Positions 15,611 to 24,190 of a stretch of DNA of 24,279 nt are shown here, in pieces; the stretch's first letter is position 1; each line of letters begins with the position of its first letter. The DNA comes from Opitutia bacterium. GTDB lineage: Bacteria > Verrucomicrobiota > Verrucomicrobiae > Opitutales > Opitutaceae. The stretch spans positions 1 through 24,279 of the forward strand of contig CANEVO010000062.1 of NCBI GenBank assembly GCA_947442255.1. The letters run 5' to 3'. Under the pieces are notes generated by a model. That model did no database searches, was not told the DNA's origin, and saw only the letters and a program-made list of their open reading frames with translations. Both the position numbers and the translations under genes were made by a program.

Positions 15611-16921
15611 TCACGTCACTTCGTTCTCGTAGGTCCGTTCGGGCAGCTGGAGGGACGCGACGGCGGCGGCGAGTGCGATGGTGCCGGTGATCAAGAGGGC
15701 GCCGCGAAAATCGCCGACTGGGGCGAGAAGGCCGAAGACCACCGAGGCCACGGCCGCCGCGACGCGGCCGATGTTGTAGCAGAAGCCGGCGCCCGTCGTG
15801 CGCAGGAGCGTCGGGAACAGCGGCGGCATGTACATCGTGAACAGGGCGAACAGGCCGGAGAAGAAGCCGATCAGCGGGCACCAGAACCAGGCGAGTTCGG
15901 CGAACGTGCGCGGCGTCGCGAATGCCCCGATCATGGCGAGCCCCAGTCCCGCAAACAGCCAGACGATGGCGCGCCGGTTGCCGAGCCGCCGGGCCAGCCA
16001 ACCGGCGGCGAAGTTGCCGAGGATTGCCACCGCGTTGACGAGGAAAAAGGCGCTCGAAACTATGCCGGTGATTTCCGCCGTGGGCACGCCTTCCGCCCCA
16101 GCCAGCCGGCGGAGGTGTTGCGGATGCCAGAACATGAAGAGCCACCACGCGGACAATCCCAGGGCGCAGACGACGGTGGTCGTGATCGTGGTGCGAAGCA
16201 CGCGGCCGCGGAAGAGTTCGAGGGCGCCCGGGTTCCGATGCTGGACCGCGGCGTCCGCCCGCTGCCACGTCTCCGGCTCGGGCACATGCCGGCGAATCCA
16301 GAATACGAGCAGTGCGGGCAGCACGCCGACGAGGAACACCCAGCGCTCGGCATTCGGGGGCAGCACGAACGAGAGCACGGTCACCACGACGGCACTCAGG
16401 AGGATCCCGATGTTCACGCCGGTCTGGAGCATCGCCGCCATCCACGGCCGCCAGGCCTTGGGCCAGGTTTCGGCGAGCAGCGCGGCACCCACTGCCCATT
16501 CGCCGCCAATGCCGAGCGCCGCAATAAAGCGGAAGATCATCAACTGCCACCAGGTTTGCGCGAAGGCGCAGAGGCCGGTGAAGAGGGCGTAGGTCAGGAT
16601 CGTGAGGGCGAGCGCCCGACTGCGGCCGAGGATGTCGCCGAGTCGACCGAAGAATGCGCCGCCGACAGCCCAGCCGAGGAGAAAGGCCGCCTGGATGTAG
16701 GCGCTCTTTTCCTTCACCGCCGGATCGGCCGCGCTGGCGGCCTGGAGCAACTGCACGACGAGTGGCGCCGCGATGAGCGTGTAAAGGTGGAGTTCCAGTC
16801 CGTCGAACAACCAACCCAGCCACGCTGCGATGCCGGACTTCCATTGCTGGGGTGACAACTCGCGAAGGTGCGTGGCCTCGGGGGAACGGGCCGGCGCGGG
16901 GGCAACGGGGGGCGAACTCAT
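15611..16921 (-). CDS. MFS transporter, aromatic acid / sugar-acid:H+ symporter-like
   Basis: A 436-residue inner-membrane permease with about 12 hydrophobic segments. The MFS signature motif A between TM2 and TM3 is GRLGDILGR (92-100). TM4 begins RFIAALGIGGEWAVGAALLAETWP, as in AAHS/SHS-type symporters for aromatic acids, sialate or carboxylates. TM1 contains WLGWLFDGLE, where an acidic residue is typical of these symporters. A loop of about 50 residues rich in charge lies between TM6 and TM7. The ATG at 16921 overlaps the stop of tag (ATGA), so expression is coupled to the DNA glycosylase. The link is odd in function. The substrate is not predictable. Confidence 0.85.
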   Translation of the reverse strand: MSSPPVAPAPARSPEATHLRELSPQQWKSGIAAWLGWLFDGLELHLYTLIAAPLVVQLLQAASAADPAVKEKSAYIQAAFLLGWAVGGAFFGRLGDILGRSRALALTILTYALFTGLCAFAQTWWQLMIFRFIAALGIGGEWAVGAALLAETWPKAWRPWMAAMLQTGVNIGILLSAVVVTVLSFVLPPNAERWVFLVGVLPALLVFWIRRHVPEPETWQRADAAVQHRNPGALELFRGRVLRTTITTTVVCALGLSAWWLFMFWHPQHLRRLAGAEGVPTAEITGIVSSAFFLVNAVAILGNFAAGWLARRLGNRRAIVWLFAGLGLAMIGAFATPRTFAELAWFWCPLIGFFSGLFALFTMYMPPLFPTLLRTTGAGFCYNIGRVAAAVASVVFGLLAPVGDFRGALLITGTIALAAAVASLQLPERTYENEVT

Positions 16922-17541
16922 CGGGGAGGGCGCAGTGCGCCACGGAGTGCCCGGCCCGCCTTGGTGCACGCGGCATGGCGCGGGCAGGTCGCCAGATGAT
17001 CGTTCACCATGCCGCTCGCCTGCATGAAGGCGTAGCAGATCGTGGAACCGACGAATTGGAATCCGCGCGCGAGGAGGGCCCTGCTGAGGGCGTCGCTTTC
17101 CGGCGTGCGCGCCGGGACGTCCTTCATCTGCCGGCGGCGATTCACGATCGGCTTCCCGCCGACGAACGACCAAAGGAACCGATCGAAGCTGCCGAACTCC
17201 TGCTGCACCGCGAGAAACGCTCCGGCGTTGGCGACCGTCGACGCGACTTTCAACCGATTGCGTACGATGCCCGCATCGGTCAGCAAGCTCGCGACCTTCC
17301 TCGCATCGTAGGCGGCAATCGTGGGCGCATAGAACGAATCGAACGCGCGCCGATAATTCTCCCGCTTGGCCAGGATGGTCGACCAGCTCAGGCCCGCCTG
17401 CGCGCCCTCGAGGGTCAGCAATTCGAAAAGCGCACGATCATCGTGCAGGGGCACGCCCCATTCGGTGTCGTGGTATTCGATGTCGAGCGGTTTGGTGGGC
17501 CAGGGGCAACGGTGCTTCGCGAGCCGGGAGGAGGTGGCCAT
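16918..17541 (-). CDS. tag: DNA-3-methyladenine glycosylase I
   Basis: A 207-residue base-excision repair enzyme that removes 3-methyladenine from alkylated DNA. The zinc-binding residues of Tag are in place: C12 (HRCPW), H24 (YHDTEWG), H182 and C186 (VNDHLATC). The core motifs LEGAQAGLSWSTILAKRENYR, WSFVGGKP and GFQFVGSTICYAFMQASG are all present. The length is slightly above E. coli Tag (187). The ATG at 17541 fits the family N-terminus. It is first of a two-gene unit with the MFS transporter. A strong hairpin lies upstream at 17605-17630. Confidence 0.95.
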   Translation of the reverse strand: MATSSRLAKHRCPWPTKPLDIEYHDTEWGVPLHDDRALFELLTLEGAQAGLSWSTILAKRENYRRAFDSFYAPTIAAYDARKVASLLTDAGIVRNRLKVASTVANAGAFLAVQQEFGSFDRFLWSFVGGKPIVNRRRQMKDVPARTPESDALSRALLARGFQFVGSTICYAFMQASGMVNDHLATCPRHAACTKAGRALRGALRPPR

Positions 17542-17604
17542 GGGAGAATCGACGGAGGAGAACGGACCGACGGTCGGAGATCAATTGCGGGCCGGCCTGG
17601 GTTG

Positions 17605-17630
17605 GTAGTTCCGCCTTCAGGCGGAACTAC
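17605..17630 (-). terminator. Hairpin after the PVC-type haem protein gene
   Basis: Perfect 11-bp stem (GTAGTTCCGCC and its complement) with a TTCA loop on the plus strand, 28 nt past the upstream gene's stop and 63 nt before the tag start. No U-tract on the minus strand. Confidence 0.55.
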
Positions 17631-17658
17631 GAACTCGGAGACGCCCGCCTCGGTGAGT

Positions 17659-20403
17659 TCACTGGGTCTTCAAGTACGCGACGATGTCGGCGACGTCCTC
17701 GGGCTTCAGCCCAAGTTGTTCGGCGCCGAGCATCAGCGATCGGCCGAGGGGCACGCGGGACTTGATCCGGTCGGCGGGAATCATCTGCGTCAGTCCACCC
17801 ATCGATTGCACGACGAGCGGATCGCCGAGCCCGATGACGATCCCGTGGACCACGGTGCCGTCCACGAGCGTGATTTCCGCGCCGTCGAAGCCGTGGGCAA
17901 TGTCGGAGGAGGGATTTACGATCGCGTTGATCACGACCTCGGTGGACTGGCTTTTCGCGAAGCCGGTCAGCGCGGGTCCGTACTCGGCGCCGGTTGCGCC
18001 GATGCGATGGCACAGCAGGCAGGCCTGGGCGGTGCTGGCTCCCCGGGCGGCATCGCCGGGCAGTGCGGCCAGCGTGGCGACCGCAGGAAAGCGTGTGGGA
18101 TCGGCGCGCGGGATGACACTCGGTGCGACCTTGACCGCGCTCGCGTCGTAGAGTCCGCGGGTTTTCAGGGCCGCGTCGAGTCCGTGATCCTTCCAGCGGG
18201 TCTGACGGTAATTGAGCAGCCACCACAGCGCGTGATCCTTGACGCGTCCGGTGGATTTCTGGGCGAGATCGAGCAGAGCCCCGGAGGCTTCCCGGGTCGG
18301 AATGAAACCGAGCGCTGTCACTGCAGCGAGCCGATCGATCTCGGACAGGTTGGTGGCGGCCGCGCGGGTGGCGAAGGCCCCCTCGGCGCCGGCCGGCGTG
18401 AGCCGCCAAATCAGGTTGGCATAGGAGGCTGGCCATTTTGCCGCGTTGGTATCCGGCGCGGAGGCGGCGAGGGCGGAGTAGAGGGCGGCCTCCTTGCCGG
18501 TGGCGCCAATGCCCCATGCCTCGAGGTAGGCGCGATCGCGGCCGTCGTAGCCCCGGGCGACGGTGAGCAGGAGATCGCGCGCGCCGTCGATCTGCACATC
18601 GCGCAACGCGAGGGCGACTTCACGGCGCACGGCCGGCGACGGATCGCTGGCGAGCCCGCGGGCATGTTCGAGGAACCGATGCCCGGTCCGGCGCAAGGCG
18701 CGAAACGCCGCGATCCGCATCAGCGGCTCCGACGACTTCAATTCCTGCTCCACGCGGGCGAGGCCTTCGGGACCTAGTTCGGCGAGGAGCCAGACGCTGC
18801 GGCCCCGCACATAAGGATTCGGATCGTTCAGCAACGCCGCCACCGGCCCGACGGACGCCGCCCCCTTGGCCTGCAGCCGCGAGTAACCGAGGGCGCGAAC
18901 ATTGACGGCCGGATTCCGCAGCGCGGCGATTTGTCCCTCGGTCGTCGCGAGATCGAATTTCGGCACGGTCAGTTTTTTCCCTTTCGGCGCGATGCGGTAG
19001 ATTGTCCCGCCGGTGCTGGTGTCGAGATCCTGGTGCCCGCCCACGCGAGGATCGAACCAGTCTGCGACGTAGATCGCGCCATCGGGACCGACGGCGATGT
19101 CCGCGGGGCGGAACCACGTCTTCAGCTCCGCGGAAATTTTTCCGCGCTGCGAGTCCATGCCGGCGAACTGCTGCTCCTGGTTGCTGGTGAGGAAGTCGAA
19201 GCGGTCGAGTTGGTAGCCGGCGCCGTCGACCTTGGGAAAGTAGCCGAAGATCGTGTTTCGGGCGGACTCGCAACTGAGCAGGACGCCGCGCCACTTTTCG
19301 CCCAAGGCGTCGCCCTCGTAGGTCACGATGCCGGTCGGCGCGCCGTTGCCGTAAACGTCGCCGACGGGGATGGTGCCGGGATCCTGCTGGCGCCATTCGG
19401 CCACCGGGGTGCCCTGGGCCGGGCGTCGGTCAGCCTGCCAGGTGCGCGAGCCATCGCGCGAAAAGAATCCCGCGTTGCCGTATTCCATCAGGTAACTCGT
19501 GCGCGCGGCAGGCGGGTCGTCGTTGTCGTTCTGAAAGACGTCGCCGAACGACGTGATTGTCTGTTCGTAGCTGTTGCGGAAATTGTAGCCGATGACCTCG
19601 ACGTTTGTGCCGTCGGGTTTCATGCGCATGGCGAATCCACCGACATAGATGTGGCCGTCGTCGCTGCGGGCACCGGCGATCGCGATCGGTTTGAACGGCA
19701 GGGGCTGCGGCGTCCCGCTGCTGCTTGATCCCGGATCGTAGACGCTGCCGACGCGGAAGGTCCGGCCGGAACGATCGGTGAAGTGGGCACCGGTGTTGCC
19801 CTGGTTGAAATACCAGCGGCCATCCGGCCCGACCGTGACCGAGTGCAGGGAGTGGTCATGGTTGCGACCGTTGAAGCCGGTCAGCAGCACGTCGCGTTGA
19901 TCGACGCGCGGATCGAATTTTCCATCCCGATCGACGTCGGTGTAGACGATGAGGTCGGGGGCATTGGAAACGACGATCCGATTGTCGATGACCGCGATTC
20001 CCAGCGGGGCGAGCAGGGCGGGTTCCTGGACGAAGACCGAACTTTGGTCTGCCTGGCCGTCGCCATCGGTGTCGGCGAGAATCATCACGCGATCGCCGTC
20101 CGGATCCCGTCCCTGATGCCGGCGGTAGTTCATCGCCTCGGTGATCCAGATCCGCCCCTGCACATCGATGTCCATGTTGGTTGGATTCCGGAAGAGCGGA
20201 GACCGGGCCCAGACGGTGATTTCGAGATCGTCGGGCAGCGCAAAAAGGCCTGGTGGCACCAGGGGAGCGGGCGGCTCAACTCCCGGCGGCAGCGGGGGCA
20301 GCGGGGGCGGCGTGGCGGGTTGCTGCGCAGATACCAGGCTGCTGATGGTGCCGAGCACGAAGGCCACACGGCAGACTAGGGCGAAACGTGGGGAGAAGCG
20401 CAT
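17659..20403 (-). CDS. PVC-type haem protein: beta-propeller, HEAT-like repeats, CxxCH cytochrome
   Basis: A 914-residue exported protein. Residues 1-26 are a signal peptide ending VSAQQ. Residues about 29-51 are a proline-rich linker (TPPPLPPLPPGVEPPAP). Residues about 55-510 are a glucose/sorbosone dehydrogenase-like propeller with two EF-hand-type calcium loops, DTDGDGQAD (111-119) and DVDRDGKFD (156-164). Residues about 530-770 are alpha-helical and HEAT-like. Residues about 780-914 are a cytochrome c with CLLCH at 795-799. This matches the 'membrane-bound dehydrogenase' plus 'PVC haem-binding' architecture that is abundant in Planctomycetes and Verrucomicrobia. It is thought to oxidise sugars or carbohydrate derivatives in the periplasm, though the substrate is unproven. 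I start at ATG 20403, right before the signal peptide. Upstream codons in frame only read through a REP palindrome (20455-20479) and are not coding. Confidence 0.9.
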   Translation of the reverse strand: MRFSPRFALVCRVAFVLGTISSLVSAQQPATPPPLPPLPPGVEPPAPLVPPGLFALPDDLEITVWARSPLFRNPTNMDIDVQGRIWITEAMNYRRHQGRDPDGDRVMILADTDGDGQADQSSVFVQEPALLAPLGIAVIDNRIVVSNAPDLIVYTDVDRDGKFDPRVDQRDVLLTGFNGRNHDHSLHSVTVGPDGRWYFNQGNTGAHFTDRSGRTFRVGSVYDPGSSSSGTPQPLPFKPIAIAGARSDDGHIYVGGFAMRMKPDGTNVEVIGYNFRNSYEQTITSFGDVFQNDNDDPPAARTSYLMEYGNAGFFSRDGSRTWQADRRPAQGTPVAEWRQQDPGTIPVGDVYGNGAPTGIVTYEGDALGEKWRGVLLSCESARNTIFGYFPKVDGAGYQLDRFDFLTSNQEQQFAGMDSQRGKISAELKTWFRPADIAVGPDGAIYVADWFDPRVGGHQDLDTSTGGTIYRIAPKGKKLTVPKFDLATTEGQIAALRNPAVNVRALGYSRLQAKGAASVGPVAALLNDPNPYVRGRSVWLLAELGPEGLARVEQELKSSEPLMRIAAFRALRRTGHRFLEHARGLASDPSPAVRREVALALRDVQIDGARDLLLTVARGYDGRDRAYLEAWGIGATGKEAALYSALAASAPDTNAAKWPASYANLIWRLTPAGAEGAFATRAAATNLSEIDRLAAVTALGFIPTREASGALLDLAQKSTGRVKDHALWWLLNYRQTRWKDHGLDAALKTRGLYDASAVKVAPSVIPRADPTRFPAVATLAALPGDAARGASTAQACLLCHRIGATGAEYGPALTGFAKSQSTEVVINAIVNPSSDIAHGFDGAEITLVDGTVVHGIVIGLGDPLVVQSMGGLTQMIPADRIKSRVPLGRSLMLGAEQLGLKPEDVADIVAYLKTQ

Positions 20404-20538
20404 GAGGCGGACGATGCGCCAGCGCGGAAGGCTGGCAACGCGGTTCGAACGCGATTCATGGGTCGGGAGACCCATGCCACCTGGCAGAGTTTCGGACGTC
20501 GCCCGCAAGCTTCTGGAAAACTTGGTTCCCCCCTCCGC
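20404..20538. other. Intergenic region with a REP copy
   Basis: Between two minus-strand genes. It holds a single REP unit (20455-20479) and otherwise nothing I can identify. The promoter of the haem protein gene should lie here, but I see no confident boxes. Confidence 0.4.
20455..20479. repeat. Solo REP palindrome
   Basis: The exact reverse complement (25 of 25) of 13893-13917. Inner hairpin CATGGGTC/GACCCATG with a GGGA loop. Confidence 0.8.
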
Positions 20539-20592
20539 CCAATGGCGCAGCCATTGGTTTAGCAGCCTGCGGGCGAAGCCCGACAGGTTGCT
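20539..20592 (-). terminator. Double hairpin at the end of the PEPCK gene
   Basis: 20561-20592: stem of AGCAACCTG against CAGGCTGCT (one mismatch) topped by CGGGC/GCCCG, overlapping the stop codon. 20539-20557: perfect 8-bp stem CCAATGGC/GCCATTGG with a 3-nt loop. No U-tract follows. Confidence 0.55.
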
Positions 20593-23500
20593 ACGGTGCG
20601 AGCGCCGGATCGACGCCCAGCGTGCCGACCAAACTGGTCGGATAATCGGCCGCTCTCGCGGTGCCGGCGGCGAAGCGCACCGTGGCCAGTCGCTCCCGCA
20701 GGCCGAGCTTCGTCACGACATCGGCGTAGTTTGGGCGCGCGACGACCTTCTCAAGATACTGGGTCTGGCGCTGCCAGTGCGCGACGTCGCGGCGCTGTTG
20801 CGCGGCCAGCCGGGCCTGGTACCAGTCGCTAGCGACGACGCTCTCGCGGGTGAAAAGCTGCCGGAACGCGGGCGAGGCGGCATCGTGTCCCTGCCAGGTG
20901 CCATCGCACATGATGTGGAGGAGCGCCTGGAGCGGTGGCACGGCGCGCTCGATCGAGCCGTCCGAGAAATAGCTGATGGCGGCCGCGCTCATGGCCTGGA
21001 CGATGTTGTCGATGCCGTCGGCGAAGACGGCGCGATCCTGCAACTCGGGCCGAAGCAATTCCTCATCGAACAGCGTGCTGGGATTGCCGAGGACGCGGCC
21101 GCAGAACGACTGGACGAAGCGCGGGGTGATGCGCCAGCCGATCCGGCTCGCGAGCACGGTGCGGCCCTCGTGCTGCCAGTCGTTGCAGCGTTCCAGATAC
21201 CCATGGTCGATCAGGTAGCGGGGGGAGCGTTCCTCTGCGCTCATGCGCGCCCAGATCTCGGGAATCAGCAGGCTGATGTCGTGGTCGACGCGATAGCGCG
21301 GTCCGAGCCAGCCGGCGGCCGACGAGAAGACGGCGAGATCGGTCAGGACGTATGAGACGAGCGCCGCGTTGAGATCGTGGATCGGCGGCATCGCGTTGAA
21401 TGGCGACTTGGTCAGGGCGCCCTCGGAGCCGGCGCCGGTGGTCGACGGCGACTTGCCGGTGACGCTGGCGATGAAATCCATGAACGCCTCGGGAAACTCC
21501 TGGTAGTGGAGCGGGCCATACACGCAGAGCGGGCGCATGCCGGGCTCGGGCGGGTTCAGGCGGCGACCCGCGAGCACGGCGCCCACGGGGAACCGCACCG
21601 GATCGTCGGCGCTGATGCGGCGGTAGAGCCGGGCGCCGACATGGGCGAGATAGGTGGTGCGGGGATCCTCGAGATCAGGTCGCTTCTGCAGGTAACGCGG
21701 ATTTTTCGACGGCTTGCCCTCGACGATGCGCGGGTGGGCAGGGGAGGCAAGGAAGTCGGGCCGGCCGGCGTGAATGAATTCCTCGAAGATCGCGCGAATC
21801 GGCTCGGTGAACGAATCGAAGCCGATCGCGTCCTCGAGGACGGTGTGCGCGGCCTCGCGGGTGAGCGGCTCGTAGTTCGAGAAGAAATTACCCGGCCGGG
21901 AAAAGTCGCGCTCGGTCCGTTTGTCGTAACCCCGGACAATCGCCTCGTCAGGTCGCTGGAAGAGCGAGGTCTCGCAGTTCTGGACGAACTTGAGCGAGGG
22001 CACATTGGCGGCCCACGCCGGGAGTCCGACCAGCCCGCGGCCGGGCACGACGACGGATGCGGTGATGTCGTCCTCGACCTGAATCTTCACCGCCGGCAGG
22101 AAATCCTTGCGCAGGCTGAACGTGCGCCAGCCGCCGTCCGGGGTGAATCCGACGCGCAGGAAGTGGGTGAGCACCTTCTGCCGGTGATATTTCAGCTCGT
22201 TGCCGGGCCGCCCGTTGATCGTGTCGACGCTGAAGTGCTCCCGCCAGTTGTCGCCCCACTCGGGTTTGTAGTAGCGCTTGATGAGGAGAATGATGTCCAG
22301 GATGTAGCGCGGAATCGTGTCGAGCCACGCATTGTACTCCTCGGTGTAGTCCGGGGTGCGGCTCAGCAGTTTGACCACGGAGCCGAGGGAGCGTTCGGGA
22401 CTGAGCAGCAGGCGGCCCTTCGGCCGGTTCCGCACCCGATCGGCGAACCGCTGGCCGTATTCGCGCGAGAGGATCGAGTCGACGAAGGCGAAGTCGGCGG
22501 CGAGCTCGCTGACAAAATTCGGACCGGTGAACATCGCGTCCGCGATCGACTTGGAGATCTCGGATTTGCCGCCGCCGGAAACGGTGCACGGCTTGTGGCA
22601 GAGGACGCCCTCGGCGGTGGTGCCGCGAAGCCGCCAACGCCGGCCCTCGTCGGGCTTGACCATCTCGATCTTGTAGCCCGACGGCAGGACGTAGGTGTGG
22701 CCGGGCAGGAGCTTGATGGTGTGCGCGGTGTTGATCGCGTCGCTCCAGGTGATCGTCTGCCCGCGCAGATCGAAAAACGACTGTTCCGGGACGTAGCTGA
22801 TGTCCGGGTAATTTCGATCTAGGGCCCAGCCGCCGGGCTGTGGGAGGGCCCGCGAACCCAGTTGTTCAAGCGCCTCCTCGAAGGTGTGATCGACGATCGC
22901 CAGATGCTTGCTCAGTTGGAAGTCCTCGCCGAGGTCGTAGCTCGGGAAGACGATCGCACCGCCGGCATGTTCCTCTTCGCATTGGCCGAGGAGGTTGGAA
23001 GCGAAGCTGATTTGGGCCTTCACTTCCTTTTTGCAGTACCCGAAGTAATTGTCGGAAATGAACGTGACGATGGTACCACTGGCGTCGCGGGCCGTCAGCT
23101 TGAACGCCGAGCCGTCGTTGTAGAGTTCGCCCGGTTCGCGCCAGCACATGCCATCGCGCTGCTGCCGGGGCGTCGCGTCCTCCCAGCAGGGCAGGCCGAG
23201 GTCACGCTTCGTGATGGTGTTGAGATGCGGGGCGAGGACGACGCAGCCGGTGTGTCCGGTCCAATGCTCGGGATCGAGCGCGGCATCGTTCTCAGGGAGG
23301 TGCGGATCGCCGGCGTTGCCGAAGATACGCTCGATGAAATCAAGATTGGCGACGAGCGCACCGGGAACGAAGAAGCGTGTTTCCATCGTCCGCTCCAGTG
23401 TGAATCCGGGCACCGCCGGGCAGACCAGGGGCCGAAGGTAAAGGGAGACGAAACACTCGGCCGGGGCCGCAGCGGTCGCGGTAAAGGGCAGCCGGAGGAG

Positions 23501-24025
23501 TTCCGGCGGCGGGTTCAGGGCGCGTGCGAGGAGTCGGCCGAAGACCTCGGGTGGGACTGCTTTCTTGTCATCGGGCACCGGCATGCCGAGGTCCGCGACA
23601 TGGAAGATGCCCTTCGTCGTGCGGCGATCGCTGCGGGGGTTGTGGAGCACTCCCTGGCGGACGCGATGCGAGGAAAGGATGTCACTTTGGTGGCGGTCCG
23701 CGTCCGGCGGCAGGGACAGCACGCGGGCGAGGTCGGGACGGTCGAGGACGAGGGTCGTGGCCGGAATGCCCGGGACATCGCCGCCCGTCTCGAGGTTCAG
23801 ATAGAGAAAATTCTGGATCCGCTGATCGACGGGCGCCAGGTGGCGGGAGAGGGCTCGGTCCTTCTCGCGACTGACCGCCAGGAAATGGTCGACGAGCGGG
23901 GCGAGTCCCTTGCCCTCGTCGAGGTCCACCCCGGGCTGGCCTATCTCCCGCAACTTCAGATTCAGGTAGGCAATGAGCTGATCGTCAGACTCGGTGGAGA
24001 CGGGAGGTGTGGAGGTGCTGGCCAT
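20591..24025 (-). CDS. PPi-type phosphoenolpyruvate carboxykinase (probable)
   Basis: A 1,144-residue cytosolic protein with no signal peptide or membrane segment, about twice the size of ATP- or GTP-dependent PEPCK. That size and several sequence blocks fit PPi-PEPCK (EC 4.1.1.38), known from Propionibacterium freudenreichii and Entamoeba, which converts oxaloacetate + PPi to PEP + CO2 + Pi, reversibly. Blocks I compare from memory are APVDQRIQNFLYLNL, KRTTKG-like RRTTKGIFHVADLGMPVP, AGDPHLPENDAALD, HWTGHTGCVVLAPHL, DNYFGYCKKEVK, EEEHAGGA and LCHKPCTVSGGGKSEISKS. K487 lies in the glycine-rich GGGKS, reminiscent of the PEPCK P-loop. The enzyme would link glycolysis and the C4 acids and let PPi serve as energy currency. 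I start at ATG 24025. A TTG at 24094 in frame lies upstream of the predicted promoter and is unlikely. A near-consensus sigma-54 promoter precedes it. If not PEPCK, it is a large uncharacterised enzyme. Confidence 0.7.
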   Translation of the reverse strand: MASTSTPPVSTESDDQLIAYLNLKLREIGQPGVDLDEGKGLAPLVDHFLAVSREKDRALSRHLAPVDQRIQNFLYLNLETGGDVPGIPATTLVLDRPDLARVLSLPPDADRHQSDILSSHRVRQGVLHNPRSDRRTTKGIFHVADLGMPVPDDKKAVPPEVFGRLLARALNPPPELLRLPFTATAAAPAECFVSLYLRPLVCPAVPGFTLERTMETRFFVPGALVANLDFIERIFGNAGDPHLPENDAALDPEHWTGHTGCVVLAPHLNTITKRDLGLPCWEDATPRQQRDGMCWREPGELYNDGSAFKLTARDASGTIVTFISDNYFGYCKKEVKAQISFASNLLGQCEEEHAGGAIVFPSYDLGEDFQLSKHLAIVDHTFEEALEQLGSRALPQPGGWALDRNYPDISYVPEQSFFDLRGQTITWSDAINTAHTIKLLPGHTYVLPSGYKIEMVKPDEGRRWRLRGTTAEGVLCHKPCTVSGGGKSEISKSIADAMFTGPNFVSELAADFAFVDSILSREYGQRFADRVRNRPKGRLLLSPERSLGSVVKLLSRTPDYTEEYNAWLDTIPRYILDIILLIKRYYKPEWGDNWREHFSVDTINGRPGNELKYHRQKVLTHFLRVGFTPDGGWRTFSLRKDFLPAVKIQVEDDITASVVVPGRGLVGLPAWAANVPSLKFVQNCETSLFQRPDEAIVRGYDKRTERDFSRPGNFFSNYEPLTREAAHTVLEDAIGFDSFTEPIRAIFEEFIHAGRPDFLASPAHPRIVEGKPSKNPRYLQKRPDLEDPRTTYLAHVGARLYRRISADDPVRFPVGAVLAGRRLNPPEPGMRPLCVYGPLHYQEFPEAFMDFIASVTGKSPSTTGAGSEGALTKSPFNAMPPIHDLNAALVSYVLTDLAVFSSAAGWLGPRYRVDHDISLLIPEIWARMSAEERSPRYLIDHGYLERCNDWQHEGRTVLASRIGWRITPRFVQSFCGRVLGNPSTLFDEELLRPELQDRAVFADGIDNIVQAMSAAAISYFSDGSIERAVPPLQALLHIMCDGTWQGHDAASPAFRQLFTRESVVASDWYQARLAAQQRRDVAHWQRQTQYLEKVVARPNYADVVTKLGLRERLATVRFAAGTARAADYPTSLVGTLGVDPALAP

Positions 24026-24065
24026 GCGAAAATCGGTACGCTCGTGACGGTGCAAAGGTTCTTTT

Positions 24066-24081
24066 AGCAAGGCACGCGCCA
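24066..24081 (-). promoter_or_regulatory. Sigma-54 (RpoN) -24/-12 promoter
   Basis: On the minus strand: TGGCGCGTGCCTTGCT against the consensus TGGCACGN4TTGCW. The GG and GC pairs are separated by exactly 10 nt, and all conserved bases match except one A to G. Transcription would begin near 24055, about 30 nt before the ATG of the PEPCK gene. A possible IHF-like site lies upstream at 24178-24190. Confidence 0.65.
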
Positions 24082-24177
24082 GTATGCCGTGCAACCGCGT
24101 TTCGAGACATTTTGCCCATGTAGCCCGCGGCCGGCCTCAACTTTTTGAGCCACCCCGAGTGTTAGTCCGGGATGTTG

Positions 24178-24190
24178 TTATGGGTTGATT
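24178..24190 (-). promoter_or_regulatory. Possible IHF-like site upstream of the sigma-54 promoter
   Basis: AATCAACCCATAA on the minus strand matches WATCAAN4TTR with one mismatch, about 100 nt upstream of the -24 box in an AT-rich patch. IHF bends DNA for sigma-54 activation in Proteobacteria. Whether this organism has IHF is unknown. Confidence 0.3.

Noticed and set aside
16852..18777. Long plus-strand open frame (641 codons) across tag and the haem protein gene
   Set aside because: It is antisense to two well-recognised genes. Its translation is rich in G, R, A and E with no family motif, as expected of high-GC shadow frames.
20404..20508. Upstream extension of the haem protein to a start at 20508
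   Set aside because: The added residues translate a REP palindrome (20455-20479), and the signal peptide begins cleanly at ATG 20403.
20141..24067. Three long plus-strand frames (20141-21355, 21377-22822, 22862-24067) opposite the PEPCK gene
   Set aside because: All are mirror frames of one conserved minus-strand gene, with low-complexity composition. No start context or domain supports them.
24026..24094. TTG start at 24094 for the PEPCK gene
   Set aside because: It lies upstream of the predicted sigma-54 transcription start, and the added residues show no conserved pattern.
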